From Bacteroidales bacterium UBA2287 (GTDB lineage: Bacteria; Bacteroidota; Bacteroidia; Bacteroidales; Tenuifilaceae), in NCBI GenBank assembly GCA_002345675.1, contig DDWL01000038.1:66920-130919 (forward strand): 64,000 nt of DNA, given 5' to 3'. The notes under the pieces are model-generated. The model was not told where the DNA came from and did no database searches. It saw nothing but the letters and a program-made list of their open reading frames with translations. The translations under genes and the position numbers were made by a program. Below, piece after piece: positions 1-8,152 of this stretch. Each line of letters begins with the position of its first letter. Position 1 is the stretch's first letter.

Positions 1-2157
1 TTCAATGTTAACATTTCCAACAAAAACAAATGTGAAGTCGCTGGCATCGGCAAAACGATTCTTGTAAATCGCCTCCATTTTCTTAAAGTCAACTTCCTTA
101 AGCATATCGAGGTTCATTGGGCGCTTGCGTATGTGCCTGTTGTTAACGAAGTAGTTAATGGAGTCGCGGAAAATCATATTAGGATTACTTCCAGCATTTT
201 GCAGCATGGCTTGCATTTGCGACATGGTAGAGTTGAAGGCCGATTCGTCGAAGCGAGGTGCAGTAAAGTACAAGTGAATTAGCTGCATCATAAGTTCAAT
301 ATCATTTGGTGAACTTGATGCAGACACACCCTCTTCGTACTCCCCAATGTAAGGGTTAACAGTAACCAGTTTACCAGCAAGCATCTTGTCGAGTTCAACT
401 TTCGAAAAGTTGCTAACACCGCTCATCATAGCTATTGATGAGGTGAACTGAGCCGTAGGAACATCATTGTCGGCAACTAGAGAGAAACCACCTGGGCTAT
501 ATGCCGATAGGAGAACTTCGTCCTCTTTAAAATCGGTTGGTTTAATAACTACCTTAATTCCGTTCGAAAGAGTCCACTCGGTTGTTCCAAGCACTTTATT
601 TTCAGTAATTTTTTTAACTTTCCCTGCCTTAGGCATTTGGCTAATTAGGGGTTCCGACGAAACATTGTCCTTATAAGCCTCGAGGGTGCTGTTTTTTACT
701 TCATTGTAAATTTCAAGAACCTTTTCTTTTGAAGGGAGTGTGGCAGCTTCCTTTTCGGGAGCGCTAATGAAAAACACCATGTTTTCATCTTTTGTCCATT
801 CCTTAGCTTTAGCGCTAACCTCTTCGAGAGTAATTGAAGGAACTAACGATTGGGAAACCATGTATTCGAACTCAACTCCAGGTATTGGGTCGTTGTTCGA
901 GAAGTGCGACATGTACTCACGAACCAAATTTTGGCTTTTTACTTTATCGCGTTCCTTGTAGTCGTTCTCAATGCTGCGAAGAAGATCGGCTTTTGCCCTG
1001 TCGAGTTCGGTTTGAGTAAACCCATGTTGCACAACCCTGTAGTTTTCTTCGAGCATTAATTTAAATGCCCTTTGCGAATCGTTTTCGCGAGCATTTGCAA
1101 TTAAAATGTAAGCCGATTTGGTTCTTACTAAGTCGCCGTAGTAGTTGTAAGCAAATACAAATGGAGGATTTTCTTTTTGTCGAAGCTCATCGAAACGAGC
1201 GTTAAGCATTTGGCTGTAAAGGTTTTTAATAATGCTATTTTTGTAGTAGCCTAAGTTCTTTTCGTTCGAAGGAGTTGCTGGTTGCTTATAAAAAAGTTCA
1301 ACCATAGTTCGGGTAGCTTCGGGGTCGGTAAAAATACCTACAATAGGCTCCTTATGGTCGGGAACTTCAAACTCGGGGCGGGGTTTAGCATTTTCGGGCA
1401 TAGGTATTGCCGAAAAAAGTTTCTGGATTTTTGCCTCCATCATTTGAGGGTCGAAGTCGCCAACAATAATAAGTGCCTGCAAGTCGGGACGATACCAGTC
1501 GCGGTAAAAACGGCGAATTGTTTCGTACTCAAAGTTGTCAATAATGTCAAGTTTTCCAATTACGTCTCGTTGAGCATACTTTGAACCTTGGTAAAGGTAG
1601 CCCATACGTGCTTGGTAGGTTCTGTAATCGGAGTTGCGACGAGTACGCCACTCTTCGTGAATTACACCACGTTCTGCATCAATTTCTTTGTCCTCAAACG
1701 AAATATAGCTAGCCCAGTCGTGAAGAATAAGAAGTGCCGAGTCGATAATGCTTTCGCGAGTTAATGGTACATTCGACAGGTTGTAGGCAGTAATGTCTTG
1801 CGAAGTGAATGCGTTAACATTGTGACCAAATTTTACTCCAATATTCTCTAAAAAGTTAAGAATATCCTTATCAGGAAAGTTTTTGGTGCCATTAAATGCC
1901 ATATGCTCGGTAAAGTGGGCAAGACCATCCTGGTCATCATCCTCGAGCATTGCGCCAACATTATATACAATGTAGAATTCGGCGCGTTCTTTTGGTTCGC
2001 TATTTTTGCGAATGTAATAGCGCATGCCATTCTCTAGGTTTCCTATAACAACCTTTTGATCAGTTGGTAAAGGAGTATCCCAGTTAACTTGTGCAACCGA
2101 TACTAATGCAGCAATTACAAAAGCGACTAAAAATGTTAAAATACGTAAGTGTTTCAT
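1..2157 (-). CDS. M16 family zinc metallopeptidase, C-terminal part beyond the window
   Basis: Zinc-dependent peptidase of the pitrilysin/insulinase (M16) family, probably exported and degrading peptides in the periplasm or at the surface. The visible 719 residues start with a signal peptide (MKHLRILTFLVAFV, cleavage near AQ). The inverted zinc motif HFTEH is at residues 81-85, and the third zinc-ligand glutamate is E162, exactly 76 residues after H85 as in the family signature HxxEH-X76-E. A second M16 domain has begun before the left edge. Two-domain relatives are about 930-950 residues, so roughly the last quarter is missing. The gene is divergent from nth. Family certain; substrate unknown. 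Confidence 0.93.
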   Translation of the reverse strand, partial: MKHLRILTFLVAFVIAALVSVAQVNWDTPLPTDQKVVIGNLENGMRYYIRKNSEPKERAEFYIVYNVGAMLEDDDQDGLAHFTEHMAFNGTKNFPDKDILNFLENIGVKFGHNVNAFTSQDITAYNLSNVPLTRESIIDSALLILHDWASYISFEDKEIDAERGVIHEEWRTRRNSDYRTYQARMGYLYQGSKYAQRDVIGKLDIIDNFEYETIRRFYRDWYRPDLQALIIVGDFDPQMMEAKIQKLFSAIPMPENAKPRPEFEVPDHKEPIVGIFTDPEATRTMVELFYKQPATPSNEKNLGYYKNSIIKNLYSQMLNARFDELRQKENPPFVFAYNYYGDLVRTKSAYILIANARENDSQRAFKLMLEENYRVVQHGFTQTELDRAKADLLRSIENDYKERDKVKSQNLVREYMSHFSNNDPIPGVEFEYMVSQSLVPSITLEEVSAKAKEWTKDENMVFFISAPEKEAATLPSKEKVLEIYNEVKNSTLEAYKDNVSSEPLISQMPKAGKVKKITENKVLGTTEWTLSNGIKVVIKPTDFKEDEVLLSAYSPGGFSLVADNDVPTAQFTSSIAMMSGVSNFSKVELDKMLAGKLVTVNPYIGEYEEGVSASSSPNDIELMMQLIHLYFTAPRFDESAFNSTMSQMQAMLQNAGSNPNMIFRDSINYFVNNRHIRKRPMNLDMLKEVDFKKMEAIYKNRFADASDFTFVFVGNVNIE

Positions 2158-2195
2158 TGATAATTTTTTAAGGTTGATGATTTAGAATTTGATAT

Positions 2196-2203
2196 CAAAA
2201 ATA
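2196..2203 (-). promoter_or_regulatory. -7 box for the M16 peptidase gene
   Basis: On the minus strand this reads TATTTTTG, a full match to the Bacteroidota -7 consensus TAnnTTTG, 39 bases upstream of the start codon. A possible TTTG lies 26 bases further upstream, longer than the usual 19-21 spacing, so only the -7 box is claimed. Confidence 0.4.
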
Positions 2204-2376
2204 ATGAAAGTTAATTTAGAAATTGTTAGCAAAACAATTCTTTTAACAATTGTAAATGATTTTTATTGTACAATGATTTGATGAAAATGCGTCAAAAGGA
2301 TTAACGTACAAAATTGAATTCTTTTAAAAAATATAACTCTAATTAGTAAATAGTCGCAAAGGCTAGGGGAGTAATC

Positions 2377-2403
2377 AAAAAAAGGTTACCCGAACCTTTT
2401 TTT
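2377..2403. terminator. Bidirectional terminator-like hairpin without an obvious parent gene
   Basis: AAAAAAAGGTT at 2377-2387 pairs perfectly with AACCTTTTTTT at 2393-2403 over a 5-base loop, giving a stem with an A-run and a T-run. It lies between two divergent genes, so it terminates neither. A second small hairpin follows (GGTTGC 2463-2468 with GCAACC 2477-2482). The remaining 2158-2640 interval is AT-rich with no convincing gene; a short unannotated RNA could end here. Confidence 0.45.
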
Positions 2404-2685
2404 ATGCTTAGGGATTTTTGGTGGAAAATTCTTGGCTTACTAACTCAGGATTCGGGCAACCCGGTTGCTTTTGGGTGCAACCTATATAAACGTGTTGTTG
2501 GGGAACGAATATTATTTATGGAAAACCGTGCCAAAATATAATTAGTCTTGTAAGTGTCATATATACAAGTTTATATGTCGAATTTCATTTCGTGAAAAGA
2601 TTACTTTTATCCCCAATTTGTGGATTTTTTATGAAATTTGCTACACACATCTAACAACTATCATCCAACTTCACCACAATAGACA

Positions 2686-2935
2686 CTCCTGATAGTTATC
2701 GGGGCAACATCTAATATCTAACATCCAACATCCAACATCCAACCCCCGATAGTTATCGGGGCAACATCCAACATCCAATATCACTATAATAGTCATAATA
2801 GAATAGAATACAATAGAATAAAATAAAATAGAAAAGTTGAAGACTTAAAGACGACATTAACTTCAAACTTCAAACTTCGATCTTCCGACTTCGGACTTCC
2901 GACTTCGGACTTCCGTCTTCCGTCTTCCGTCTTCG
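2686..2935. repeat. Composite intergenic repeat tract: CCCGATA palindromes, ATCCAAC words, ATAGA words, ACTTCCG words
   Basis: Four repeat types are stacked here. Two copies of a palindrome with core CCGATAGTTATCGG end at 2704 and 2761, each followed by GCAACATC. ATCCAAC/ATCTAAC heptamers run through about 2705-2780. ATAGA/ATAAA pentamers run at about 2798-2835. A purine-poor tract of CTTC-rich 7-8-mers (CTTCGGACTTCCGA and variants) runs 2862-2935. The tract ends 12 bases before the -7 box of nth. No reading frame is plausible across it. Confidence 0.8.
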
Positions 2936-2946
2936 TAAACAATAAC

Positions 2947-2954
2947 TATCTTTG
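2947..2954 (+). promoter_or_regulatory. -7 box of nth
   Basis: TATCTTTG matches TAnnTTTG exactly, 18 bases before the ATG at 2973. It covers the TTG at 2952, which argues that the TTG is promoter rather than start codon. The -33 region would fall inside the CTTCCG repeat tract. Confidence 0.55.
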
Positions 2955-2972
2955 GAAGTAAAATTTGATACT

Positions 2973-3632
2973 ATGAAGATAAACGACAAATTCGCACATG
3001 TTGTTAAGTTCTTTCAGCAAACCATGCCTGTAGCCGAAACGGAGTTGGATCACACAAATCCTTACGAACTTATTGTGGCTACAATACTTTCGGCACAGTG
3101 TACCGACAAGCGTGTAAACATAATAACTCCAACTTTCTTTCAAAAATTTCCTGTTGCCGAAGTGCTTGCCAATGCTTCGCTCGAAGAGGTTTTCGAAGTA
3201 ATTAAATCGTGCTCGTACCCAAACAATAAGGCAAAAAACCTTATTGGCATGGCCAAAAAAGTTGTCGAAAAGTTCAATGGTGCAATTCCAAACAGTATAG
3301 AAGAATTGCAGGAATTACCCGGTGTAGGTCGCAAAACTGCTAATGTTGTTGCTTCTGTTGCATTTAATACCCCTGCAATAGCAGTGGACACACACGTTTT
3401 TAGGGTAGCAGCCCGCATTGGATTAAGTTCAAAGGCCAAAACCCCAACCGAAACCGAGAAGCAGCTTATGAAAGGTTTCCCCCGTGAAATTTGGGCTGTA
3501 GCCCACCATTGGTTAATTCTGCATGGACGCTATGTTTGCATTGCTCGAAAGCCAAAGTGCGAACTTTGTGGATTGCGTGAAGTGTGTAGTGATTTTCAAC
3601 AAAAAATGAAAAGCAAACAGGCTAAAACCTAA
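2973..3632 (+). CDS. nth: Endonuclease III (DNA glycosylase/AP lyase)
   Basis: Base-excision repair enzyme that removes oxidised pyrimidines and cleaves the abasic site. The 219 residues contain the helix-hairpin-helix LPGVGRKTANVV with catalytic K121, the general-acid D139 in VDTHVFR, and a C-terminal [4Fe-4S] cluster motif C-X6-C-X2-C-X5-C (CIARKPKCELCGLREVC). Length and K/D spacing match E. coli Nth (K120/D138). I chose ATG 2973 over TTG 2952 because the latter lies in a perfect -7 promoter box. It stands alone, 104 bases ahead of gcvT. Confidence 0.97.
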   Translation: MKINDKFAHVVKFFQQTMPVAETELDHTNPYELIVATILSAQCTDKRVNIITPTFFQKFPVAEVLANASLEEVFEVIKSCSYPNNKAKNLIGMAKKVVEKFNGAIPNSIEELQELPGVGRKTANVVASVAFNTPAIAVDTHVFRVAARIGLSSKAKTPTETEKQLMKGFPREIWAVAHHWLILHGRYVCIARKPKCELCGLREVCSDFQQKMKSKQAKT

Positions 3633-3736
3633 TTGTTAAACATACCCTTTCCCATTGGGAATTACTGAAATTAACCTTACGTTTGTAACACAATTTAAAG
3701 TCTTTCGTTTCTCTAACAATATTAAATCTCTGTACG

Positions 3737-4840
3737 ATGAAACAAACACCATTTACAAAATTTCATATTGAATTAGGTGCCAAAATGGTTCCTTTTACAG
3801 GCTTTAACATGCCTGTTGAATACACTGGTATTAATGATGAGCACTTAACTGTTCGCGAAAAACTTGGAGTATTCGACGTTTCGCACATGGGCGAAGTTTG
3901 GGTTAAAGGGCCTAAGGCACTCGATTTTTTACAATACGTTACAAGCAACGATGTTGCTGCGTTGGTCGATGGTAAAGTACAGTACTCGTGCTATCCAAAC
4001 GGAAAAGGTGGTATTGTTGACGACCTGCTGGTTTACCGCGTAAACGCCGAAACATACCTTTTAGTTATTAATGCTGCAAATGTTGAAAAGGACTGGAACT
4101 GGATGGTTTCGCACGCACCCAAGTTTGGGTTAGTTGTTGGAAAAGACCTTTACAATGCATCCGACGAAATTGCACAACTTGCAATTCAGGGGCCACTCGC
4201 TCTTAAAGCAATGCAGAAGCTTACAACCGCATCGGTTGAGGACATGGAATACTATACCTTTAAAAAGATAACCTTTGCAGGTATTAACGACATTATCTTC
4301 TCAACCACTGGATACACTGGTGCTGGGGGATGCGAAATTTACTGCGCAAATAAGGATGCTGAAAAACTTTGGAAAGCAGTTTTTGAAGCTGGAGCCGAGT
4401 TTGGCATTAAGCCAATTGGTTTAGGTGCTCGCGATACGCTTCGCCTCGAAATGGGTTTTTGCCTTTACGGAAACGATATAAACGACACAACATCGCCAAT
4501 TGAAGCTGGTTTGGGATGGATCACCAAGTTTGCCGATCATAAAAACTTTATCGACAAGGACTATATGCTTAAACTAAAAGCCGAAGGCTTAAAGCAAAAA
4601 CTTGTTGGTTTCGAAATGGTCGACAGGGGAATTCCCCGTCAACATTACGAAATTAAGGATGCAATGGGAAACGTTATTGGTGAGGTTACTTCGGGCACCA
4701 TGTCGCCAATGATGAAAATTGGAATTGGAATGGGTTACGTTAAACCCGAATTCAGCAAGCCCGATTCCGAAATTTTCATCTCAATTCGCGATAAGAATTT
4801 GAAAGCCAAAGTTGTAAAACTTCCAATTTATAAGAAATAG
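3737..4840 (+). CDS. gcvT: Aminomethyltransferase, T protein of the glycine cleavage system
   Basis: Transfers the aminomethyl carbon of glycine from the lipoylated H protein to tetrahydrofolate, giving methylene-THF and ammonia. At 367 residues it has the normal GcvT length. Family landmarks are KMVPFTGFNMPVEY near residue 16, DVSHMGE near 50, the folate-site segment GLGARDTLRLEMG near 230 and a complete C-terminal barrel ending LPIYKK. gcvH and gcvP are not in the window. A rho-independent terminator follows directly, so it is probably monocistronic. Function is supported by one-carbon chemistry shared with the serine genes downstream. Confidence 0.97.
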   Translation: MKQTPFTKFHIELGAKMVPFTGFNMPVEYTGINDEHLTVREKLGVFDVSHMGEVWVKGPKALDFLQYVTSNDVAALVDGKVQYSCYPNGKGGIVDDLLVYRVNAETYLLVINAANVEKDWNWMVSHAPKFGLVVGKDLYNASDEIAQLAIQGPLALKAMQKLTTASVEDMEYYTFKKITFAGINDIIFSTTGYTGAGGCEIYCANKDAEKLWKAVFEAGAEFGIKPIGLGARDTLRLEMGFCLYGNDINDTTSPIEAGLGWITKFADHKNFIDKDYMLKLKAEGLKQKLVGFEMVDRGIPRQHYEIKDAMGNVIGEVTSGTMSPMMKIGIGMGYVKPEFSKPDSEIFISIRDKNLKAKVVKLPIYKK

Positions 4841-4857
4841 TTTTATTGCCCTATTAT

Positions 4858-4890
4858 AAAAAGGTATGGGCGCAAGTTCATACCTTTTTT
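4858..4890 (+). terminator. Rho-independent terminator of gcvT
   Basis: AAAAAGGTATG at 4858-4868 pairs with CATACCTTTTTT at 4879-4890, loop of 10, closing with a T-run 17 bases after the gcvT stop. Confidence 0.88.
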
Positions 4891-4942
4891 ATATCCTTTT
4901 ATTTCTAAAATTTGTTTTCCCCAAAAGCATAATGATAGTTAA

Positions 4943-5665
4943 ATGAGCAAGAGAAAAATCGAAGTTTGTTTCTCAACAACACTTTTTCCCTTTTTTAAAA
5001 ACGACAATGCTCATGTAGTGGTTGTCGACGTGCTTAGGTCAACATCGGCAATTTGTGCAGCATTTGCCAACGGCGCCATTGAGGTAATACCTGTTCCAAC
5101 TGTCGAAGAGGCCAAGGCTTATAAAGATAAAGGCTATTTAGTTGCTGCCGAGCGCGATGGGTTAAAACTCGATTTTGCCGATTTTGGTAACTCTCCATTT
5201 AACTTTACACCAAATTCGGTTGGCGGAAAAGTTTTAGCATACAGTACAACCAACGGCACAAGTGCAATTACAAATGCAAGTGGATTGTCGGTTTCAATTG
5301 GTTCTTTTTTAAACCTAACAGCCATTGCAAAATGGCTAATCGACCAAAACGAAGGCGATTTAACCGTTCTTTGCTCTGGTTGGAAAGGTAAGTTTTGTAT
5401 GGAGGATTCGCTGTTTGCTGGCGCTTTATGCGAAATTCTGCTTGCTCATCCCGACTTTTATACAAAATGCGACTCGGTTAACGCTTCGCTCGAACTTTGG
5501 CATAACGCCAAGCAGAATATGCCGCTATTCTTCGATAAAATTGCCCAGCGTCATCGCCTTAAAAAAATGGGACTCGACGATGTAATCGAGTATTGCTTTA
5601 CTCGCGATAGCACCAATATAGTTCCGTTATATAAGAATGCGAAAATTGCACCTTTCAAATTGTAA
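4943..5665 (+). CDS. comB: 2-phosphosulfolactate phosphatase family protein (ComB)
   Basis: ComB is a Mg2+-dependent acid phosphatase that turns 2-phosphosulfolactate into sulfolactate; in archaea this is a step to coenzyme M. The 240 residues carry the family signature VVVVDVLRSTSAICAAFANG (residues 25-45), the AAERDGLKLDFADFGNSP segment and the STTNGTSAI loop. No comA, comC or other coenzyme M gene is visible, and this organism type does not make coenzyme M, so the real substrate is uncertain. It sits alone between gcvT and serC, after a terminator. Family assignment is firm; physiological role is not. Confidence 0.88.
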   Translation: MSKRKIEVCFSTTLFPFFKNDNAHVVVVDVLRSTSAICAAFANGAIEVIPVPTVEEAKAYKDKGYLVAAERDGLKLDFADFGNSPFNFTPNSVGGKVLAYSTTNGTSAITNASGLSVSIGSFLNLTAIAKWLIDQNEGDLTVLCSGWKGKFCMEDSLFAGALCEILLAHPDFYTKCDSVNASLELWHNAKQNMPLFFDKIAQRHRLKKMGLDDVIEYCFTRDSTNIVPLYKNAKIAPFKL

Positions 5666-5901
5666 TTCTACTTCTACTTGTAAACTAAAAGCTTATTGCT
5701 CAATTAAACAATCGACTAGCAATATTTGATTTCACTAAAATATGTCGTAATTTTATTTTCTTTAACATTACGTCTTTGCTAAGTATCCATTTTTCTTAAT
5801 ATGCTTTATATCATTATTGATTTATTAGGAAAAACGAAAAATTAGTTAGATTTTTGACCATAAATTACCATTTCTAATAACAGATTAAAACCTAATTCGC
5901 T

Positions 5902-6972
5902 ATGAAGAAACATAATTTCAGTGCAGGTCCTTGCATCCTTCCCGATGTAGCCCTCCAAAATACTGCTAAAGCAGTTATCGACCTCGATGGTATGGGCCTT
6001 TCGCTAATTACCATTTCGCACCGTTCAAAGGAGTTTGAGGCAATTCTCGACGAAACAGTTGCCCTTTGGAAAGAGTTACTTAACATTCCCGAAGGCTATA
6101 AAGTTCTTTTCCTTGGTGGTGGTGCAAGTTTGCAATTCTGCATGGTTCCCTTTAACCTAATGAGTAAAAAATCGGCTTACTTAGAAACTGGAGTATGGGC
6201 TAACAAAGCATACAAAGAAGCCAAACTTTTTGGCGAGGCTGTTTTGGTTGCTTCATCGGCCGATAAAAATTACACCTATATACCTAAAGGTTACACCATT
6301 CCTGCCGATGCAGAGTATTTTCACATTACTACAAATAATACCATTTACGGAACCGAAATTCATGAGGATATGGATTGCCCCATTAATTTGGTTGCCGATA
6401 TGTCGTCCGACATTATGAGTCGCCCAGTTGATATTAGCAAATACGCTCTTATTTACGGTGGTGCTCAAAAAAATGTTGGACCTGCTGGTGTTACCTTTGT
6501 TATTGTTCGCGAAGATATTCTTGGAAAAATTGAGCGAAAAATTCCTACCATGCTCGATTACCGCACTCATATAAAAGAGGGCTCAATGTTCAACACTCCT
6601 CCATGCTTTGCCATTTATGCAATGCGCGAAACGTTGAAGTGGGTTCGCGATTTGGGCGGTGTTAAAAAAATGTATGAAATCAATAAGAAGAAAGCTAATC
6701 TTCTTTACGATGCAATCGACAACAGCAAAATGTTTGTTGGCACAGCCGAAAAGGAAGCTCGTTCTATTATGAACATTTGCTTTGTAATGAAAGAGCAGTA
6801 CAAAGACAAAGAGGATGCCTTTATGGATTTTTCAAAGAAAGCGGGTATGGTTGGCATTAAAGGTCACCGTTCGGTTGGTGGTTTCCGCGCTTCAACATAC
6901 AACGCACTTCCAATCGAAAGTGTTCAGGCTCTTGTTGACTGCATGAAAGAATTCGAAAAGCAAAACGCTTAA
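5902..6972 (+). CDS. serC: Phosphoserine aminotransferase
   Basis: PLP enzyme that converts 3-phosphohydroxypyruvate and glutamate to phosphoserine in serine synthesis, and can also serve pyridoxal phosphate synthesis. The 356 residues open with KHNFSAGPCILPD and contain ISHRSKEFE, FLGGGASLQF (phosphate cup) and the Schiff-base lysine K190 in GGAQKNVGPAG. The tail GHRSVGGFRASTYNALP is typical. It heads a serC-serA-DUF1015 cluster. A strong hairpin and a CCCGATA palindrome lie between serC and serA, so expression of the two may be partly uncoupled. Confidence 0.97.
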   Translation: MKKHNFSAGPCILPDVALQNTAKAVIDLDGMGLSLITISHRSKEFEAILDETVALWKELLNIPEGYKVLFLGGGASLQFCMVPFNLMSKKSAYLETGVWANKAYKEAKLFGEAVLVASSADKNYTYIPKGYTIPADAEYFHITTNNTIYGTEIHEDMDCPINLVADMSSDIMSRPVDISKYALIYGGAQKNVGPAGVTFVIVREDILGKIERKIPTMLDYRTHIKEGSMFNTPPCFAIYAMRETLKWVRDLGGVKKMYEINKKKANLLYDAIDNSKMFVGTAEKEARSIMNICFVMKEQYKDKEDAFMDFSKKAGMVGIKGHRSVGGFRASTYNALPIESVQALVDCMKEFEKQNA

Positions 6973-6987
6973 TAATACTCAAATTAC

Positions 6988-7025
6988 ATGGGTTGAATGG
7001 CGCAAACCATTCGACCCATTTCTTT
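6988..7025 (+). terminator. Terminator or attenuator hairpin after serC
   Basis: ATGGGTTGAATGG at 6988-7000 pairs with CCATTCGACCCAT at 7007-7019 (one G-T pair), loop of six, followed by TTCTTT. The T-run is short, so partial read-through into serA is plausible. Confidence 0.6.
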
Positions 7026-7064
7026 AAGTTTAGGTTGAAGATATTTTTAAGTGAAAATATCCAA

Positions 7065-7083
7065 CCCCCGATAGTTATCGGGG
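7065..7083. repeat. CCCGATAGTTATCGGG palindrome with flanking ATCCAAC words
   Basis: Same palindrome as at 2743-2761, 37250-37265, 39938-39955 and 39973-39988. Here it is flanked by ATCCAAC on the left and CAACATCCAACATC on the right, as in the 2.7-kb tract, and it lies between serC and serA. Confidence 0.85.
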
Positions 7084-7138
7084 CAACATCCAACATCAAA
7101 TATCTTATTTGTTACAACCAATTTTAATACTGTAAACT

Positions 7139-8062
7139 ATGGCAAAAGTTCTTGTAGCAACCGATAAGCCCTTCGCAAAGTCTGCCGTCGATGGTATCCG
7201 AAAAATTGTTGAAGGTGCTGGTTTTGAGCTCGCTTTGCTCGAAAAATATACCGATGTAGCCGATCTACTAAAAGCAGTTGCCGACGTTGATGCAATGATT
7301 GTTCGCAGCGACAAAGTAACCGCCGACGTTGTTAATGCTGGTAAAAATCTTAAAATTGTTGTTCGCGCTGGTGCAGGTTACGATAACCTCGACCTTGCCG
7401 CATGCACAGCAAAGGGAGTTGTAGCCATGAACACTCCAGGTCAAAATTCGAATGCTGTTGCCGAACTGGCTATTGGCATGATGATTTTTATGGCTCGCAA
7501 TCAGTTTAACCCAGGAACTGGTAGCGAAATTAAAGGTAAACGTCTTGGAATTCATGCCTATGGAAACGTAGGTAAACTTGTTGCATCGCATGCAAAAGGT
7601 TTTGGAATGAAGATTTATGCCTTCGACCCATTTGTTAAGAAGGAAGATATGGAGAAGGACGGTGTTACCGTAGTTAATTCTGTAGAGGAACTCTATGCCG
7701 TTAGCGATTACCTTTCGCTTCATATTCCTGCAAACGACAAAACTAAAAAGTCGATTGGCTACGAATTGCTCACAAAAATGCCTAAAGGTGCATGCGTAAT
7801 TAATACAGCCCGTAAAGAGGTAATCGACGAGGATGGGCTTATTAAAGCTTTTGAGGAGCGCACCGACCTTAAATATGCAACCGATATTATGGCCGATGGT
7901 CATACGGCTATGGTCGAGAAGTTTGCAACACGCATTTTTGCAACTCCTAAAAAAATGGGTGCCGAAACTTCCGAAGCCAACATTAATGCAGGCCTAGCAT
8001 CGGCTAATCAAATCGTCAATTTTTTAAAGAATGGCGATAGAACTTTTCAGGTTAACAAGTAA
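7139..8062 (+). CDS. serA: D-3-phosphoglycerate dehydrogenase, short form without ACT domain
   Basis: First committed step of serine synthesis: 3-phosphoglycerate to 3-phosphohydroxypyruvate with NAD. At 307 residues it is the short type with substrate and nucleotide domains but no ACT regulatory tail. The substrate-site segment VVRAGAGYDNLDL is near residue 77, the Rossmann loop LGIHAYGNVGK near 140, and INTARKEVIDEDGL near 220. The canonical catalytic histidine segment TPHxG reads TPKKMGAETSEAN, so the usual His is replaced by Lys. Similar Bacteroidales proteins, as I remember them, share this. Its place right after serC supports the call. Confidence 0.9.
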   Translation: MAKVLVATDKPFAKSAVDGIRKIVEGAGFELALLEKYTDVADLLKAVADVDAMIVRSDKVTADVVNAGKNLKIVVRAGAGYDNLDLAACTAKGVVAMNTPGQNSNAVAELAIGMMIFMARNQFNPGTGSEIKGKRLGIHAYGNVGKLVASHAKGFGMKIYAFDPFVKKEDMEKDGVTVVNSVEELYAVSDYLSLHIPANDKTKKSIGYELLTKMPKGACVINTARKEVIDEDGLIKAFEERTDLKYATDIMADGHTAMVEKFATRIFATPKKMGAETSEANINAGLASANQIVNFLKNGDRTFQVNK

Positions 8063-8088
8063 TTTTCAACATACTGTTTAATATATTT

Positions 8089-8132
8089 GCGTCGTTGCGT
8101 TTCGAGTTTTAAGCGTAACGACGCATCTTTTT
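8089..8132 (+). terminator. Hairpin between serA and DUF1015 gene
   Basis: GCGTCGTTGCG at 8089-8099 pairs with CGTAACGACGC at 8114-8124 (one mismatch), followed by ATCTTTTT. A terminator or attenuator is likely. Confidence 0.65.
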
Positions 8133-8152
8133 AAATTTTAAAACATTATAAT

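Noticed and set aside
467..1584. Several plus-strand frames over the first 1.6 kb
   Set aside because: They are antisense to the M16 peptidase, whose frame is uninterrupted with intact HxxEH and E162.
2952..2972. TTG start extending Nth by seven residues
   Set aside because: The TTG is part of the exact -7 box TATCTTTG, and the ATG at 2973 gives the family-length protein.
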